Shown: positions 31,979 through 43,855 of the stretch, in pieces
How positions within the stretch are numbered: the stretch's first letter is position 1
Layout of the letters: the number at the start of each line of letters is the position of its first letter
Assembly: GCF_040954835.1 (NCBI RefSeq)
Contig: NC_090723.1
Span: 9,930,001 to 9,994,000, forward strand
Direction: 5' to 3'
Source: Lepisosteus oculatus
Taxonomy: Eukaryota; Chordata; Actinopteri; Semionotiformes; Lepisosteidae
Length of the DNA: 64,000 nt
Notes under the pieces: model-generated
What the model was told of the DNA's origin: nothing
Databases searched by the model: none
The model's input: only the letters and a program-made list of their open reading frames with translations
Made by a program: the position numbers and the translations under genes

Positions 31979-34900
31979 TACTTGCTGACTGTTTTTAGGT
32001 CTGGTGAACAGAGTACAGCTCGTCTCTGTCTCTGTTGACAAGAAGAGGTTTAATGTAAAGCTGGTCAGGTGTCAGAAGCTGCAGAGCACAGGGCCTCTTA
32101 CCCCAGCGAGCTGCACAGCTCTCGCCCAGTGCAGGGGAGTCCACCTGTGTGCACAGCCTGAGAGAGGCTACAGGCGTGGCAGAGAGAGTGTTGCTGGATT
32201 GATCTCTCTGTCCAGCGTGACACCTGACCCCACTCACCCCACATCCTCCCCGTCCAGCAGGCGGCGGTACTCGGCGATCTCCATCTCCAGCCGGGTCTTG
32301 ATGTCCAGCAGCATCTGGTACTCGCTGGACTGCCGCTCGGTGTCCACGCGCACCCGGCCCAGCTCCGTCTCCAGCTGGGTCACCTGGCTCTGCAGCTTCG
32401 TCAGCTGCGCGCTGTAGCTGGATTCCGTCTCGGCCAGATTGTCCTCCAGGGCGCTTTTCTGCAGGGGAACAGAGGGACAGGAGCTCAGGGCGGGCATCTC
32501 CCTGCTGGGACCGGTCATCTCCAGATCTGTCATTGCATGGGGTCGCCACCAGAAATAGTCCCCAGTTATACCCCTGGGTGGACTGGACCCACTGGGGTAC
32601 AGCACCTCACTCAAGGTGTAACAGCAGCGTCTGCAGTTGAGACTCAAACCCTTAACATACCAGTAATAAGAACAGAGACTCTCCAGTACGCCGCTCTGTC
32701 CCGTACCAGTCCACACCATGGTCCACTCTCCCTTACTGAGCACATTTCCTGCTCCTACAGCCTGTCTATAACCCTTCTGCAGTGCGCTCTTGCACATGAT
32801 GAGGCGAAGCTTCAACAGAAACACATGAAGCAGGAAAATGTCTTGATATGGAAATTTGCTAAGACTCTAAGATGCAGGATGCTCGTGCTGAGTCTCATTG
32901 GTGTAAGTGGAGCGAAGAAACACTTGATAAAGTCAAATACTCTTTTTATTAGCATGATGCAAAATGTTAAATCAAAATGTAAATTAATTACAGGTGGGAC
33001 AGAAACTTGAATTGTGCTCATATGTGATGCATAATGTTGTAATTTGTGGTTCATCTAAAAATGGTGTTTATCGGTGAACCACTGTTGCAGTGGTGTTTGT
33101 GATGGTCTGGAGAGCTGTGCAGTGGCGGTCGTCCCTCACCAGGCTGAGCTGGGTCTGCAGCTCGATCTCCAACCCCTGCAGGGTCCTCTTCAGCTCATTG
33201 ATCTCGCTCCGGCTGGTCTGGATCTCACTGGAGCTAGACTCCACCTGCTGGTTCAGCGCGTCAAACTGCACAGGCAGAAGAGTCCGGGCGTTAACACTGC
33301 CAGCTACAAGCCCCACCCTCCCACTGCAACCCCCACCCCTGGAAAATGTAGTTGAATATTACTCAGGGTGAATATTAAGGAGAAGGTATCACTTCACTGC
33401 TCACAGGTTATTTCTTCCTGTGTTTGTGTGAAATGCCACAATTATAAACATGAATTGTAAGGAAGCCAGAATTGCTGGAGGAGGGATGTTTCTGTAGTGC
33501 CTGATTCATTAGTCCACTGTGCTCCTCGCTATGCCCAGGGTGATGCCCAGGGTGATGCCCAGCACGATGCCTCACCTTGCCCTTGTACCAGCCCTCCATT
33601 TCCCGGCGACTCTTCTCGGCGATGCCCTCGTACTGTGCCCGGATCCCGTCCAGCACCTCCATCAGGTCCTGCTGGGGCGGTGCATCCACCTCCACGTTCA
33701 CAGAGCCACCACCCATCTGGGAGCGCAGCATGGCCAACTCCTGGAGAGACAAGGGGGTTACAGACACACTGAGAGACAGGGGGGTTACAGACACACTGAG
33801 AGACAAGGGGGTTACAGACACACTGAGAGACAGGGGGGTTACAGACACACTGAGAGACAGGGGGGTTATAGACACACTGAGAGACAGGGGGGTTATAGAC
33901 TCACTGAGAGACAGGGGTGCAATATAGCCTGCATTCAGTGCAACACGGTGAGGGTGCTCTGCAAAATCCCTTTCCAAAGTCCCAGGAGAGTTTGCAGGAG
34001 TAAGTTCTCGCATGTCAGGGGTCTGGTGGTGTTCAGACTCTTCATGACAAGAGGAGGTTTCTGTGTTTGGGTGTGCATTTTGGGGGCTCTGAGGTTTATC
34101 TGGAGTCTAACCACATTCACTACTCGTGTAACTTATTAATATTTCTGTCACAGACCTCACCATGCACTCAGGTGACTCCAGCAGTCTGAGTAGATACAAC
34201 AAAGCGCTGACAGTTAATGTAAGGTGTAGGAGGACATCTTGTGGCAAGCTGTTGTTACTGCAGTCTGTCCCTAGACAGGTCTGCCACAATGTGAAATATT
34301 TACCCAATTAGTTGCATTTCTTTCAGTTTGTTTCACAAGCTCTGGTAATTGGAAATCTCTTCACTGTCAATGTTTCTGTACATTTTAGAATTTGATGTAA
34401 CCTCACCTTGTAGTCTGGGAATTGCTTTTTGAATTCCCTTAGAGCTGTTTATGCAAGCTGCAGCAGGATTAATGTAATAACCCCAGTTTGAGCGTCCCCT
34501 GCGCCCCACACCCACCTCCTCGTGGTTCTTCTTGAGGAACACCAGCTCCTCCTTCAGGCCCTCGATCTGCATCTCCAGGTCGGCTCTGGCCAGCGTCAGC
34601 TCGTCCAGCATTTTCCTCAGCCCGGCGATGTCGGCCTCCACGGACTGGCGCATGGACAGCTCGTTCTCATACCTGCAGGCCACAGCAGCAGACTAGTCTG
34701 AAGGGCCCAGGTAGCTGAAGCAGCATCCTGACACCTAATCCTAAAATTAACTTCCCCTTATTGGACATGAAAGGCTCAGCCTCAGGATTCAGACATTCAT
34801 CACAAGCGTTCTAAAATAATTTGGCTGTTGAAAGATTTCCAGCTTCTCCGGACAGGCAATGCAACAGGGACTCACAACAGGGACTCACTTCATTTTGAAG

Positions 34901-37900
34901 TCGTCAGCGGCCAGCTTGGCGTTGTCGATCTGCAGGAGGATCTTGGTGTTGTCCACGCGGGCAGCGTTGATCTGTGGGCGAGCAAGAGACAGGGTGAGCA
35001 CACACAGCACAGGGAGTAGGGGTGAGGGGCGCACAGCACAGGGAGTAGGGGTGAGGGGCGCACAGCACAGGGAGTAGGGGTGAGGGGCGCACACACAGCA
35101 CAGGGAGTAGGGGTGAGGGGCGCACACACAGCACAGGGAGTAGGAATGTGGGGCTCACACACAGCACAGGGAGTAGGGGTGAGGGGCGCACACACAGCAC
35201 AGGGAGTAGGGGTGAGGGGCGCACACACAGCACAGGGAGTAGGGGTGAGGGGCTCACACACAGCACAGGCAGTAGGAATGTGGGGCGCACACACAGCACA
35301 GGGAGTAGGGGTGAGGGGCGCACACACAGCACAGGGAGTAGGGGTGAAGGGCTCACACACAGCACAGGGAGTAGGGGTGAGGGGCGCACACACAGCACAG
35401 GGAGTAGGGGTGAGGGGCTCACACACAGCACAGGGAGTAGGGGTGAGGGGCTCACACACAGCACAGGGAGTAGGGGTGAGGGGCTCACACACAGCACAGG
35501 GAGTAGGGGTGAGGGGCGCACACACAGCACAGGGAGTAGGGGTGAGGGGCTCACACACAGCACAGGGAGTAGGGGTGAGGGGCGCACAGCACAGTGAGTA
35601 GGGGTGAGGGGCTCACACACAGCACAGGGAGTAGGGGTGAGGGGCTCACACACAGCACAGGGAGTAGGGGTGAGGGGCGCACACACAGCACAGGGAGTAG
35701 GGGTGAGGGGTGCACACACAGGACAGGGAGTAGGGGTGAAGGGCTCACACACAGCACAGGGAGTAGGGGTGAGGGGCGCACACACAGCACAGGGAGTAGG
35801 GGTGAGGGGCTCACACACAGCACAGGGAGTAGGGGTGAGGGGCTCACACACAGGACAGGGAGTAGGGGTGAGGGGCGCACACACAGCACAGGGAGTAGGG
35901 GTGAGGGGCGCACACACAGCACAGGGAGTAGGGGTGAGGGGCTCACACACAGCACAGGGAGTAGGGGTGAGGGGCTCACACACAGCACAGGGAGTAGGGG
36001 TGAGGGGCTCACACACAGGACAGGGAGTAGGGGTGAGGGGCGCACACACAGCACAGGGAGTAGGGGTGAGGGGCGCACACACAGCACAGGGAGTAGGGGT
36101 GAGGGGCGCACACACAGCACAGGGAGTAGGGGTGAGGGGCGCACACACAGCACAGGGAGTAGGGGTGAGGGGCGCACACACAGCACAGGGAGTAGGGGTG
36201 AGGGGCGCACACACAGCACAGGGAGTAGGGGTGAGGGGCTCACACACAGCACAGGGAGTAGGGGTGAGGGGCGCACACACAGCACAGTGAGTAGGGGTGA
36301 GGGGCTCACACACAGGACAGGGAGTAGGGGTGAGGGGCGCACACACAGGGAGTAGGGGTGAGGGGCGCACACACAGCACAGGGAGTAGGGGTGAGGGGCT
36401 CACACACAGCACAGGGAGTAGGGGTGAGGGGCGCACACACAGCACAGGGAGTAGGGGTGAGGGGCTCACACACAGCACAGGGAGTAGGGGTGAGGGGCTC
36501 ACACACAGCACAGGGAGTAGGGGTGAGGGGCTCACACACAGCACAGGGAGTAGGGGTGAGGGGCGCACACACAGCACAGGGAGTAGGGGTGAAGGGCTCA
36601 CACACAGCACAGGGAGTAGGGGTGAGGGGCGCACACACAGCACAGGGAGTAGGGGTGAGGGGCGCACACACAGCACAGGGAGTAGGGGTGAGGGGCTCAC
36701 ACACAGCACAGGGAGTAGGGGTGAGGGGCTCACACACAGCACAGGGAGTAGGGGTGAGGGGCTCACACACAGCACAGGGAGTAGGGGTGAGGGGCGCACA
36801 GCACAGTGAGTAGGGGTGAGGGGCTCACACACAGCACAGGGAGTAGGGGTGAGGGGCTCACACACAGCACAGGGAGTAGGGGTGAGGGGCTCACACACAG
36901 CACAGGGAGTAGGGGTGAGGGGCGCACAGCACAGGACAGGGAGTAGGGGTGAGGGGCTCACACACAGCACAGGGAGTAGGGGTGAGGGGCTCACACACAG
37001 CACAGGGAGTAGGGGTGAGGGGCGCACAGCACAGTGAGTAGGGGTGAGGGGCTCACACACAGCACAGGGAGTAGGGGTGAGGGGCTCACACACAGCACAG
37101 GGAGTAGGGGTGAGGGGCGCACACACAGCACAGGGAGTAGGGGTGAAGGGCTCCCAGCACAGGGAGTAGGGGTGTGGGGCGCACACACAGGACAGGGAGT
37201 AGGGGTGAGGGGCGCACACACAGGAGAGGGAGTAGGGGTGAGGGGCCCACAGCAGAGCTATTAACTGGCCTGAAGAACAGAAAATGCCAGATTCAATCTG
37301 AATACAAGCAAATTTGCAAGAAAGGGCTCTTTGACATCTCAGAAGACACAATCGCTTTTGTAACATTGTGAAGCAGCACGTGGGCAGCGAACTCTAACCC
37401 ACTAATGCCTCAGTGTGGGACAGTAAGATCGACCTGACAGCAGGGGCGTGTGAATGAGGACAGCAGCCAGTGAAGGGAAATCATGAGAGCTCCTTCCCTC
37501 AGGCGAGAGAAAACGCCTCCTGGAGGTAACGAGCTGGAGTCAGAGGCCATGGGCGCTGCTCTGTAATTACACACGACTCAGAGGGCAGGATGGCTTTCCA
37601 GCCACAAAAACAAATAAAAATTCTTGCTGTTAATTTTGCACCGGTGCTGTAAACTTTGCCAATTACTGGCAGGAGAAGCAGTGAATCTCCAGATGTTTGT
37701 CTCTTGCTCTCTTTACTCTTTTACTGGGCTTTTTTTTTCCAGCTGATCGGTGTTTAGTCTGGTTTCACCATCAGACTGCAGCAGGATCCCCTGACTCTGC
37801 TCCTCTAGGGCCCCTAGCCAGACGTGTGTTAAATCACCAATTTATAAAGACCGGGAACAATTAAACTAGGATCAGGTGAAGATGATTTTTTTAAATAAAA

Positions 37901-39074
37901 TGATTCATTTATTTAGAATGAAAAACTGATGACTGCAAGACCCTAAAGGACCAGATGGTCTATTTACTTGTTTTAATTGATGAACAAATTACCAGCCCCC
38001 CTGATCTATTAGAAACGGGCAACTCCTGGTCCCAGGATCAGATGAGCAAACAGATGTGCGCTTTTTGGTTGTTAAAGTGAGCAAGAGCGAGCAACATGTG
38101 TTTTGTATTGTTTGGCATGTCTGCAGAAACAAGTGGATGATCATAATGAATGGAGCAGAAATACCAGTTTCCCCCTCATAAAGGAATTTACCTCTATGTC
38201 AACTTTCAAATACCAAGAATGGATTTTAAATCATACAGAATTGCCATGATGTTCTTTTGCTCTGAAAGCACAATATTTTGTGCACATTTTTCTCGGGATG
38301 GCAAAGCATGAGTAAAAGTAGAGCTTTTTTGAGATTGACTAGAAACACTTTGCTGTTTGTGTGCTCATGGAAAATGATTTTTTTTTTACTCCTTCAGGAA
38401 GAATGACATTTGTTTCTGCTGGCTTGTGCATTTCAGTTTTGCAGTATTTTGCCGAATACTGTACATAGTATCTACCTGCAGTCATGCTCGAGATCACGAA
38501 TCTGCACTCCCGGTAAAGACTGAGGTGTGAAAACTCGTGACCCTGTTATATTTTCGACATAAAACACCAACAGCTTACAACACAGTTGTCGTATACTGAG
38601 AGCACAACCCTGCGTGCAGGGCGAACATCAGGCTGGAAAAGCAGTACGCACCTGGAGCTGCAGCTCCTGGATGGTCTTGTAGTAGGGGCTGTAGTCCCGG
38701 TCTCCTGCCTTGACCCTCTTCTCCAGGAACTGGCGGATCTTCAGCTCCAGCTCGCCGTTGGCGGCCTCCAGCGTGCGCACCTTCTCCAGGTAGCTGGCCA
38801 GGCGGTCGTTCAGGTTCTGCATGGTGGCCTTCTCGTTGCCGGACGTGCCGAGGTCGGCCTCTCCGGCCCCCCCGGCGCCGCCGAAGAAGCCGCCCCCCGC
38901 GGAGAAGCCCCCCGCCGCCGAGCTGTACCCCCCGCCGGCGCTGATGCTGGAGACCCGGGTGCCGAAGCCGCCGGCGCCCCCGTGCACGCTGGGAGCCGGG
39001 CGCACCCCGAAGGCAGAGCCCCCAGTGCGGAAGGGGTGCAGGGAGACATTGCGCAGGGAGAACGCTGTCGCCAT
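30750..39074 (-). CDS. Gene C: type I keratin, complete, 448 aa
   Basis: Exons (minus): 38652-39074, 34889-34971, 34516-34672, 33576-33740, 33140-33265, 32238-32458, 31668-31711, 30750-30877; lengths 423, 83, 157, 165, 126, 221, 44, 128 sum to 1347, with GT-AG borders and matching phases. The head (about 83 residues) starts [20 protein letters not shown] and is Gly/Ser/Phe-rich. The rod starts [20 protein letters not shown] and continues [20 protein letters not shown] (unlike the WYEKRAP version in B and D). It includes [20 protein letters not shown] and ends [14 protein letters not shown]. The 44-bp exon 7 gives [15 protein letters not shown] and is the least certain piece, supported by AG/GT sites and the only phase that keeps the frame. 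The tail ends [20 protein letters not shown] + EEKL. Intron 1 carries a 2.2 kb minisatellite and intron 3 a 27-bp one. A filament-forming partner of type II keratins is the inferred role. Confidence 0.92.
31797..31978 (+). mobile_element. 5'-truncated 5S-derived SINE, copy 3, in gene C intron 6
   Basis: Only the 3' part remains: GTGGTGAGTGTTCTGGCGCA, CATCCAGGTGGGGCTGCACA, GGGGATCCCCATTACCTGTA and AGAAAAGTGCTATGTAAGTG, followed by an (ATT)n run of about 38 bases. It lies 86 bp from the small exon 7. Confidence 0.8.
33760..33915. repeat. 27-bp minisatellite, about 6 copies, gene C intron 3
   Basis: The unit is CACACTGAGAGACAGGGGGG plus TTACAGA, with small variants (AAGGGG or AGGGGG, TTATAGA). 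Because 27 is a multiple of three it leaves frames open on both strands, which creates the spurious 33408-34013 frame. The array abuts the region 5' of exon 4. Confidence 0.9.
34990..37255. repeat. 33-bp G-rich minisatellite, roughly 68 copies, gene C intron 1
   Basis: The plus-strand unit is CGCACACACAGCACAGGGAG followed by TAGGGGTGAGGGG (33 bp). Two main alleles alternate (GGGGCGCACAC and GGGGCTCACAC). Occasional units carry CAGGACAGGG, GTGAAGGG or CAGTGAGT, and some shorter units lack CACA. The short CAGTGAGT units recur near 35590, 36800 and 37028, suggesting larger internal duplications. The array starts just 18-20 bases from exon 2 of gene C. As 33 is divisible by three, most frames are free of stops, including an 820-codon minus frame. 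Confidence 0.95.
37256..38585. other. Rest of gene C intron 1, nothing recognised
   Basis: AT-richer unique-looking sequence between the minisatellite and exon 1; no exon or mobile element recognised. Confidence 0.45.
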
Positions 39075-39134
39075 TCTTGCAGAGGCAGAGAGCTGTGCAG
39101 GCAGGCAGGGTGCAGGAGCACAGACCTCAGCCTC

Positions 39135-39142
39135 TTTATATA
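39135..39142 (-). promoter_or_regulatory. TATA box of keratin gene C
   Basis: The minus strand reads GGCTATATAAAGAGG about 60 bp upstream of the ATG at 39074, implying a short 5' UTR of about 35 bases. A CCAAT box (ATTGG on plus, 39200-39204) lies about 60 bp further upstream, at the usual distance. Confidence 0.75.
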
Positions 39143-39204
39143 GCCATCAGACAGGAGGCCGGCTTTCTCTCTCCTATCGTCTCCTAGACCCATCCTCTTA
39201 TTGG

Positions 39205-40604
39205 ACCCTGGCAGCACAAGAAAGGCGGTTTCAGCCCTCCCTCGTAATTGCTTTACAGATATTGGTTTTAATGGGCTGTGGAGTTTAACTTGCCTGAGGT
39301 CTCTTTCCAGGTAGAATGGGTGGGGAGCTGAGATTTACTGATTTCTCATGCAGAAGAATCACTGGGCTGTTAAAAGTCAAACAGATTTGCTTTCAAGTGA
39401 CGAGGAAGAATGGCGTTCAATGGCACTCTGAACACGGAAATCTCGGTTGTTTTCGCTCGTGTTTGATGCAGGATGGAAGCTCACTCCAGGACAGAGGTGG
39501 CTGCAGATCTTCCTTCAAAACTGGGCTTTAGGACAGCGTGCAAACCTACTGCACTGCAGCATTTAGCGTGGACTGATACCTGCTCCGATCAGCTCCCTAT
39601 CCCTTTCCTGATCCTGCAGCAGGATTGACGTTTTCCACTAATTTCCCCACTTGCACGGTGCCCCTGCTGTTCCGCCCAGGTGCCGCGTCTGTCTTGTGCT
39701 CTGTAATTTCACACAGGCTATGGTCAGCAACCCGTCGCCAAGCCCCGGCAGCAAGCAGCAGGGTCAGGGACACGACATCTGTTTTCTCAGGCTGGTTTCA
39801 TCTTTTCTCTTTTAGTGCTCTGCATTCCTGTGCAGACAGCAGGCCATGAAACACAATGCTTCTGCAGTGAAGTGAGACATGCTGGTCCTTAATGATGGGT
39901 TTCTCTGTGGTTGTAATCCTGAGCCCAGCCCTCACAGCTGTTTGATTCCTTTTCCTCATTGACTCAGCACAAACTCCAAGTGGGAAAAAACAGAACTCAG
40001 ATGAAGATCTTGTTCTGTCTTTTTCTTGTTTTTCCTATCTGTCTTCTAGATCCAGAAGTCTTGATAGCTCACCTGCCCCTCAGAACTGGTCCCTCAAGTC
40101 CCAGGAACCAGAGAGCGCTCCAGCAGGATCAGTGCCTCCTGCAGGTGCCTGAGATGTTGGGTTATGGGAAATGGACCCAAAGACTGAAACACAGCTGCCT
40201 GCTTGTTCCTCCATTGTCTTTATACTGACTCCTTTGCTGCTCCATTACTGCTCCATCAAGGCCAGTGGGATGCCATCTGCAGTGAAAACGGTTCAGATGA
40301 AGTTAGGAAGTACTCAGGAGCTGGCTATGCTTTTCGTCACCAGGAAGGAGGTCCAACAGGAACCGGAGTAAGTTCCGGCTTCAGAAAGCCAGACACACAC
40401 AGACAGGTGAAGATGCATTTGCTTTGAATAGAGGTGACTGTCAAGGACTCTCAAGGAACTGGATACAAGTTATTTCAAAATCCATCTGGGAAGTAGTTTT
40501 ACCACCCTGGAGACTGATCTGGACAGATCTCAGACGTTCAGCAAGGAATGATAGGAGAAGGGATGAGAGATCTCTAAAGAAAGGCAGGCTGGTGCTGTTA
40601 GTGG
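39205..40604. other. Intergenic upstream of gene C, nothing recognised
   Basis: No exon or clear element was recognised; the scattered open frames have no known domain. Confidence 0.4.
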
Positions 40605-40830
40605 TGTGTGTGGACCAGTAGGTGGTGCTCTTTCCTTAGAACCCCAACTTCCAACTAATGTCCCAGTATGGTGACTGGGGGCACCTTGATACAAGAGGCA
40701 GAGCATTGGTCTTTTGGATGTGATGTTAAACCAAGACTCTGAATGGCCAGTAAAGATGCCCTGGCGCTGTTTTTAGAAGTAGGGGCATTAATGGCAGTGT
40801 CCTGATCAAATTCCACTCTGTGCAAAGTTT
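40605..40830 (+). mobile_element. Old, divergent copy of the 5S-SINE central domain
   Basis: The order of blocks follows the central domain of the SINEs at 20.2 and 29.6 kb, with many substitutions: GACCAGTAGGTGGTGCTC, AATGTCCCAGTATGGTGACT, TCTTTTGGATGTGATGTTAA, AAGACTCTGAATGGCCAGTA, GAAGTAGGGGCATTAATGGC. Neither the 5S head nor the tail was found. Confidence 0.5.
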
Positions 40831-42204
40831 TGTACACTCTCACCACCCAGAAGACCCCCCCCCACCTTAACTGAACCAATTTCTCCCTCCTGCCCCTGAC
40901 CTGCTGTGCCGTTTTGGAATAGCCACCGATGAGGGTCTGAGATGGGCAGTCTGTGGGGGGCAGTTGAGCACCCGCAGTGACCAGCCCCCTGTTGTCTGGG
41001 GGTCTCTGCAGTGTGTGCCTGTTGTGCCGGGTTAAATTACAAATTAAGCAAGACAATTCGGCAAACCGTACGTGTGTATAGCATCAGCGTCACCTCCTAC
41101 TCTGTCCTGTCCCTAGTTTCCTGTGCTTTGCTGTCCTTCTGGTCTCTCTCTCTCTCTGGGGCTCATTCACCTTGGCTCAGTATTGACGTTCGGATGTCCT
41201 GAGACCCGCCTAGCCTCCAGGTCGCCCCACATCCGCTGCCTGAGTGCATAGGTTTCCATACGGCTAATCCCCCGTTCCGCCGCTACGCATATGGGTCTCT
41301 TTCCGCTCTCCTGCCTCTCCACGGTTCGTCCCTTCGACACCCGTGACAATCAGACTAGTGACTGACAGGATCCACCCCAGCACAGAAACCACAGTGCCTG
41401 GGAATGGAGAGCAGGACGTGCTGCTGGCCTGGACATGTTAGACTGGCAGCTTCTGCATTGTGCGTTTCCAGAGGCGTCGCCCCCCCCGGGGTACACTGCC
41501 ACTAATGAGTTAAGAAGAAGAGTTTGATCAATTCTAGAAATGAGCTTTAATAGCGCGTTCTGGCTGGCTGGCAGGGGACTGTGAAACACGGCTGGGACAG
41601 GACCAGCCTGCTCACCCTGCTCGCTGGAATCACATTTGCTCCCCGATCGGTTCGGACTGCCTGCTCCAGTCAAGCATGGAGCATCAGGACGAAGAGCCTG
41701 CAACTTCCTGCTGTTCGACCCCTTCTCAGTAAACCCACATGACTCTGGTCAATCAAGCTGGAGATATTTTTTTTTTGTTGCAATAAAAAACGGAGGACAG
41801 ATGAAGTTAACAGGCTGACCTTGTTCACTTCACTCACTTTCCTACGGATTGCAACAGGCCTTTCTTCTCGAATATGAGCAAAAGTTCCATACAAAAACAT
41901 ACATGTGGTCAGTAACAGTTTGTTACCCTATAAGGTGTAAACAAGGTCAGACATTCAGGAAGTTAACCAAGACCCTAATCAGCTGAGACCCCTGTTTACT
42001 TTCATGTTGATAAATCATGCATAGGATACATTACACCTCCACTCAAGAGACCTTGAAGGAATTTACTGTAGGCCAGCTGGGAATGCACAAAACAGTTCTT
42101 GAGGACTTAATTGTTAACTCCTTTCAGGTACAGGTTCCTTCACTGTCGAATTCCTCCAAAAGTGTCCTACGCCAGCTCTATGTTATGTTATACTCCATGT
42201 ATTG
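40831..42204. other. Intergenic, nothing recognised
   Basis: No gene or element was recognised apart from a CT-rich run near 41142-41156 and a T run near 41768. Confidence 0.4.
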
Positions 42205-42550
42205 ATCCATCCCATTTCCTAAACACGTTATCCAATTCAGGGAGGTGGGGGAGCTGGAGTCTAGCTTGGCAAGCAATGGACACAAGGTGAGATACACCCT
42301 GGATGGGACGTCAGTCTGCTGCAGGGCACACACAGACACAGACAAGCACACACACACAGACGGACACACAGATACACATTCACACCAGGAAGCCAATTCA
42401 TCTACCAGTATGTCTTTGGACTGGGAGGAGAACTGGAACACCCAGAGGAAACTCATAAGCACACAGGGAGAACATCTCCACACAGACAGCACCCCAGGAA
42501 TTAAACCCAGAGCCTCAGAATGTGACGCAGCAATGCAACCCTCTGTGCCA
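42205..42550 (-). mobile_element. tRNA-derived-type SINE, reverse copy
   Basis: This is the reverse complement of the family at 19.4 and 62.3 kb. On the plus strand it shows CCATCCCATTTCCTAAACAC, TTATCCAATTCAGGGAGGTG, GAGATACACCCTGGATGGGA, then CA-rich sequence, AACACCCAGAGGAAACTCAT, ACACAGACAGCACCCCAGGA and ATTAAACCCAGAGCCTC (B-box side). It is nearly full length. Confidence 0.65.
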
Positions 42551-43337
42551 CCATGTTGCCCATTGTATTATACTCTTTTCTGTTAAATATGTTTATTCTT
42601 CTAGCAAAAAATATCCGAAACAGTGGCAAGTTAAAGGCACCAGCTCAAATAATAATTACGTTTTTTTTTTTACTGTGCTGCTCAAAACCAGTTCAGCGCT
42701 GGGGACTGAAGTCAGGCAGGCTGTTTAAATTCCCTGTCTGCCATGGTTAGACCCCTGCAAGCTGACACATGTATCGGTATTGTTAGAGGGGAGAATCTGT
42801 GTTGTTCCTGGCAGGACCTGAGGCTCCAGCGTTCCTGCTGCAGCAGTCTCCCCCCTGCCAGCCCTTCCCTGCCCCCTCTGCCCGCCCCCGCGCCACCCTC
42901 TTCGTCAACACACCTGGTGAAAGATGGCTCCTGGAAAAATCATCACACGCAAACAAAACAGCCAGTGCTGCCGGAGGGCAGCTGGGGAGGGGGGGCGGAG
43001 GCACCCCCTGTTCCCACAGCGCAGGGGGGTTTGAGAGGGAGGCTGGCACAGCCCCAAGGCAGCTGAAATCAGTTTACTACAGTTCAGGCTGGAAGTACCC
43101 ACTTCAAACTCAACACTAACCTCAGTAGACTCGTGTCCTAATGCTGCTCCCTTCCTTATCCAGCTCGGATACACAGAAAGTGATTAAGCCCAGCCAGGCT
43201 TGGTTTAACACCTGGAAGAGCTTCGAAAAGGTGATTGAACTCTGGCCTTTTTCACCAACTTTGTAAATCACATTTCGGCCTGAGCCTATTACAGGAGCTG
43301 TCTCACGGGGACTTCGTCCAGAAATTACAAACCAGAT
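42551..43337. other. Intergenic, nothing recognised
   Basis: GC-rich around 42830-43060 with overlapping frames on both strands and no known domain. Confidence 0.4.
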
Positions 43338-43338
43338 G

Positions 43339-43388
<50 letters not shown>

Positions 43389-43855
43389 TGCTTACACTTA
43401 TATAGCGCTTTTCTGGACACTCCACTCAAAGCACTTTACAGGTAATGGGGATCCCCTCCACCACCGCCAATGTGCAGCCCCACCTGGATGATGTGACGGC
43501 AGCCATAGTGCGCCAGAACGCTCACCACACACCAGATATCAGTGGGGAGGAGAGCAGAGTAATGTAGCCAGTTCATAGATGGGGATTATTAGGAGGCCAT
43601 GATTGGTAAGGGCCAATGGGAAATTTGGCCAGGACGCCGGGGTTACACCCCTACTCTTTTCGAGAAGCGCCCTGGGATTTTTAATGAGCACAGAGAGTCA
43701 GGACCTCAGTTTTATGTCTCATCCGAAGGACGGCGCCTGTTCACAGTATAGTGTCCCCGTCACTATACTGGGGCATTAGGACCCACATGGACTGCAGGGT
43801 GAGCGCCCCCTGCTGGCCCCACTAACACCTCTTCCAGCAGCAACCTTAGATAAAG
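43338..43855 (-). mobile_element. 5S-derived SINE, copy 4 (head truncated)
   Basis: It begins on the plus strand with a long (AAT)n run (43338-43388) and TTGCTTACACTTATATAGCG. The tail and complete central domain follow, ending CCAGCAGCAACCTTAG. The 5S-like head is missing. The motif AGCGCCCCCTGCTGG (CTCF-like, minus) is at 43802-43816. Confidence 0.85.

Noticed and set aside
33408..34139. Frames of about 200 codons on both strands
   Set aside because: Combination of keratin exon 4 and the 27-bp minisatellite, which is divisible by three.
34990..37255. CRISPR-like repeat array
   Set aside because: There are no unique spacers; the 33-bp units are contiguous tandem repeats in an intron of a vertebrate gene.
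34904..37366. 820-codon minus-strand open frame of [15 protein letters not shown] repeats
   Set aside because: It is the 33-bp intronic minisatellite of gene C read in an open frame, and it crosses exon 2 in the wrong frame. Other frames and the opposite strand are equally open.
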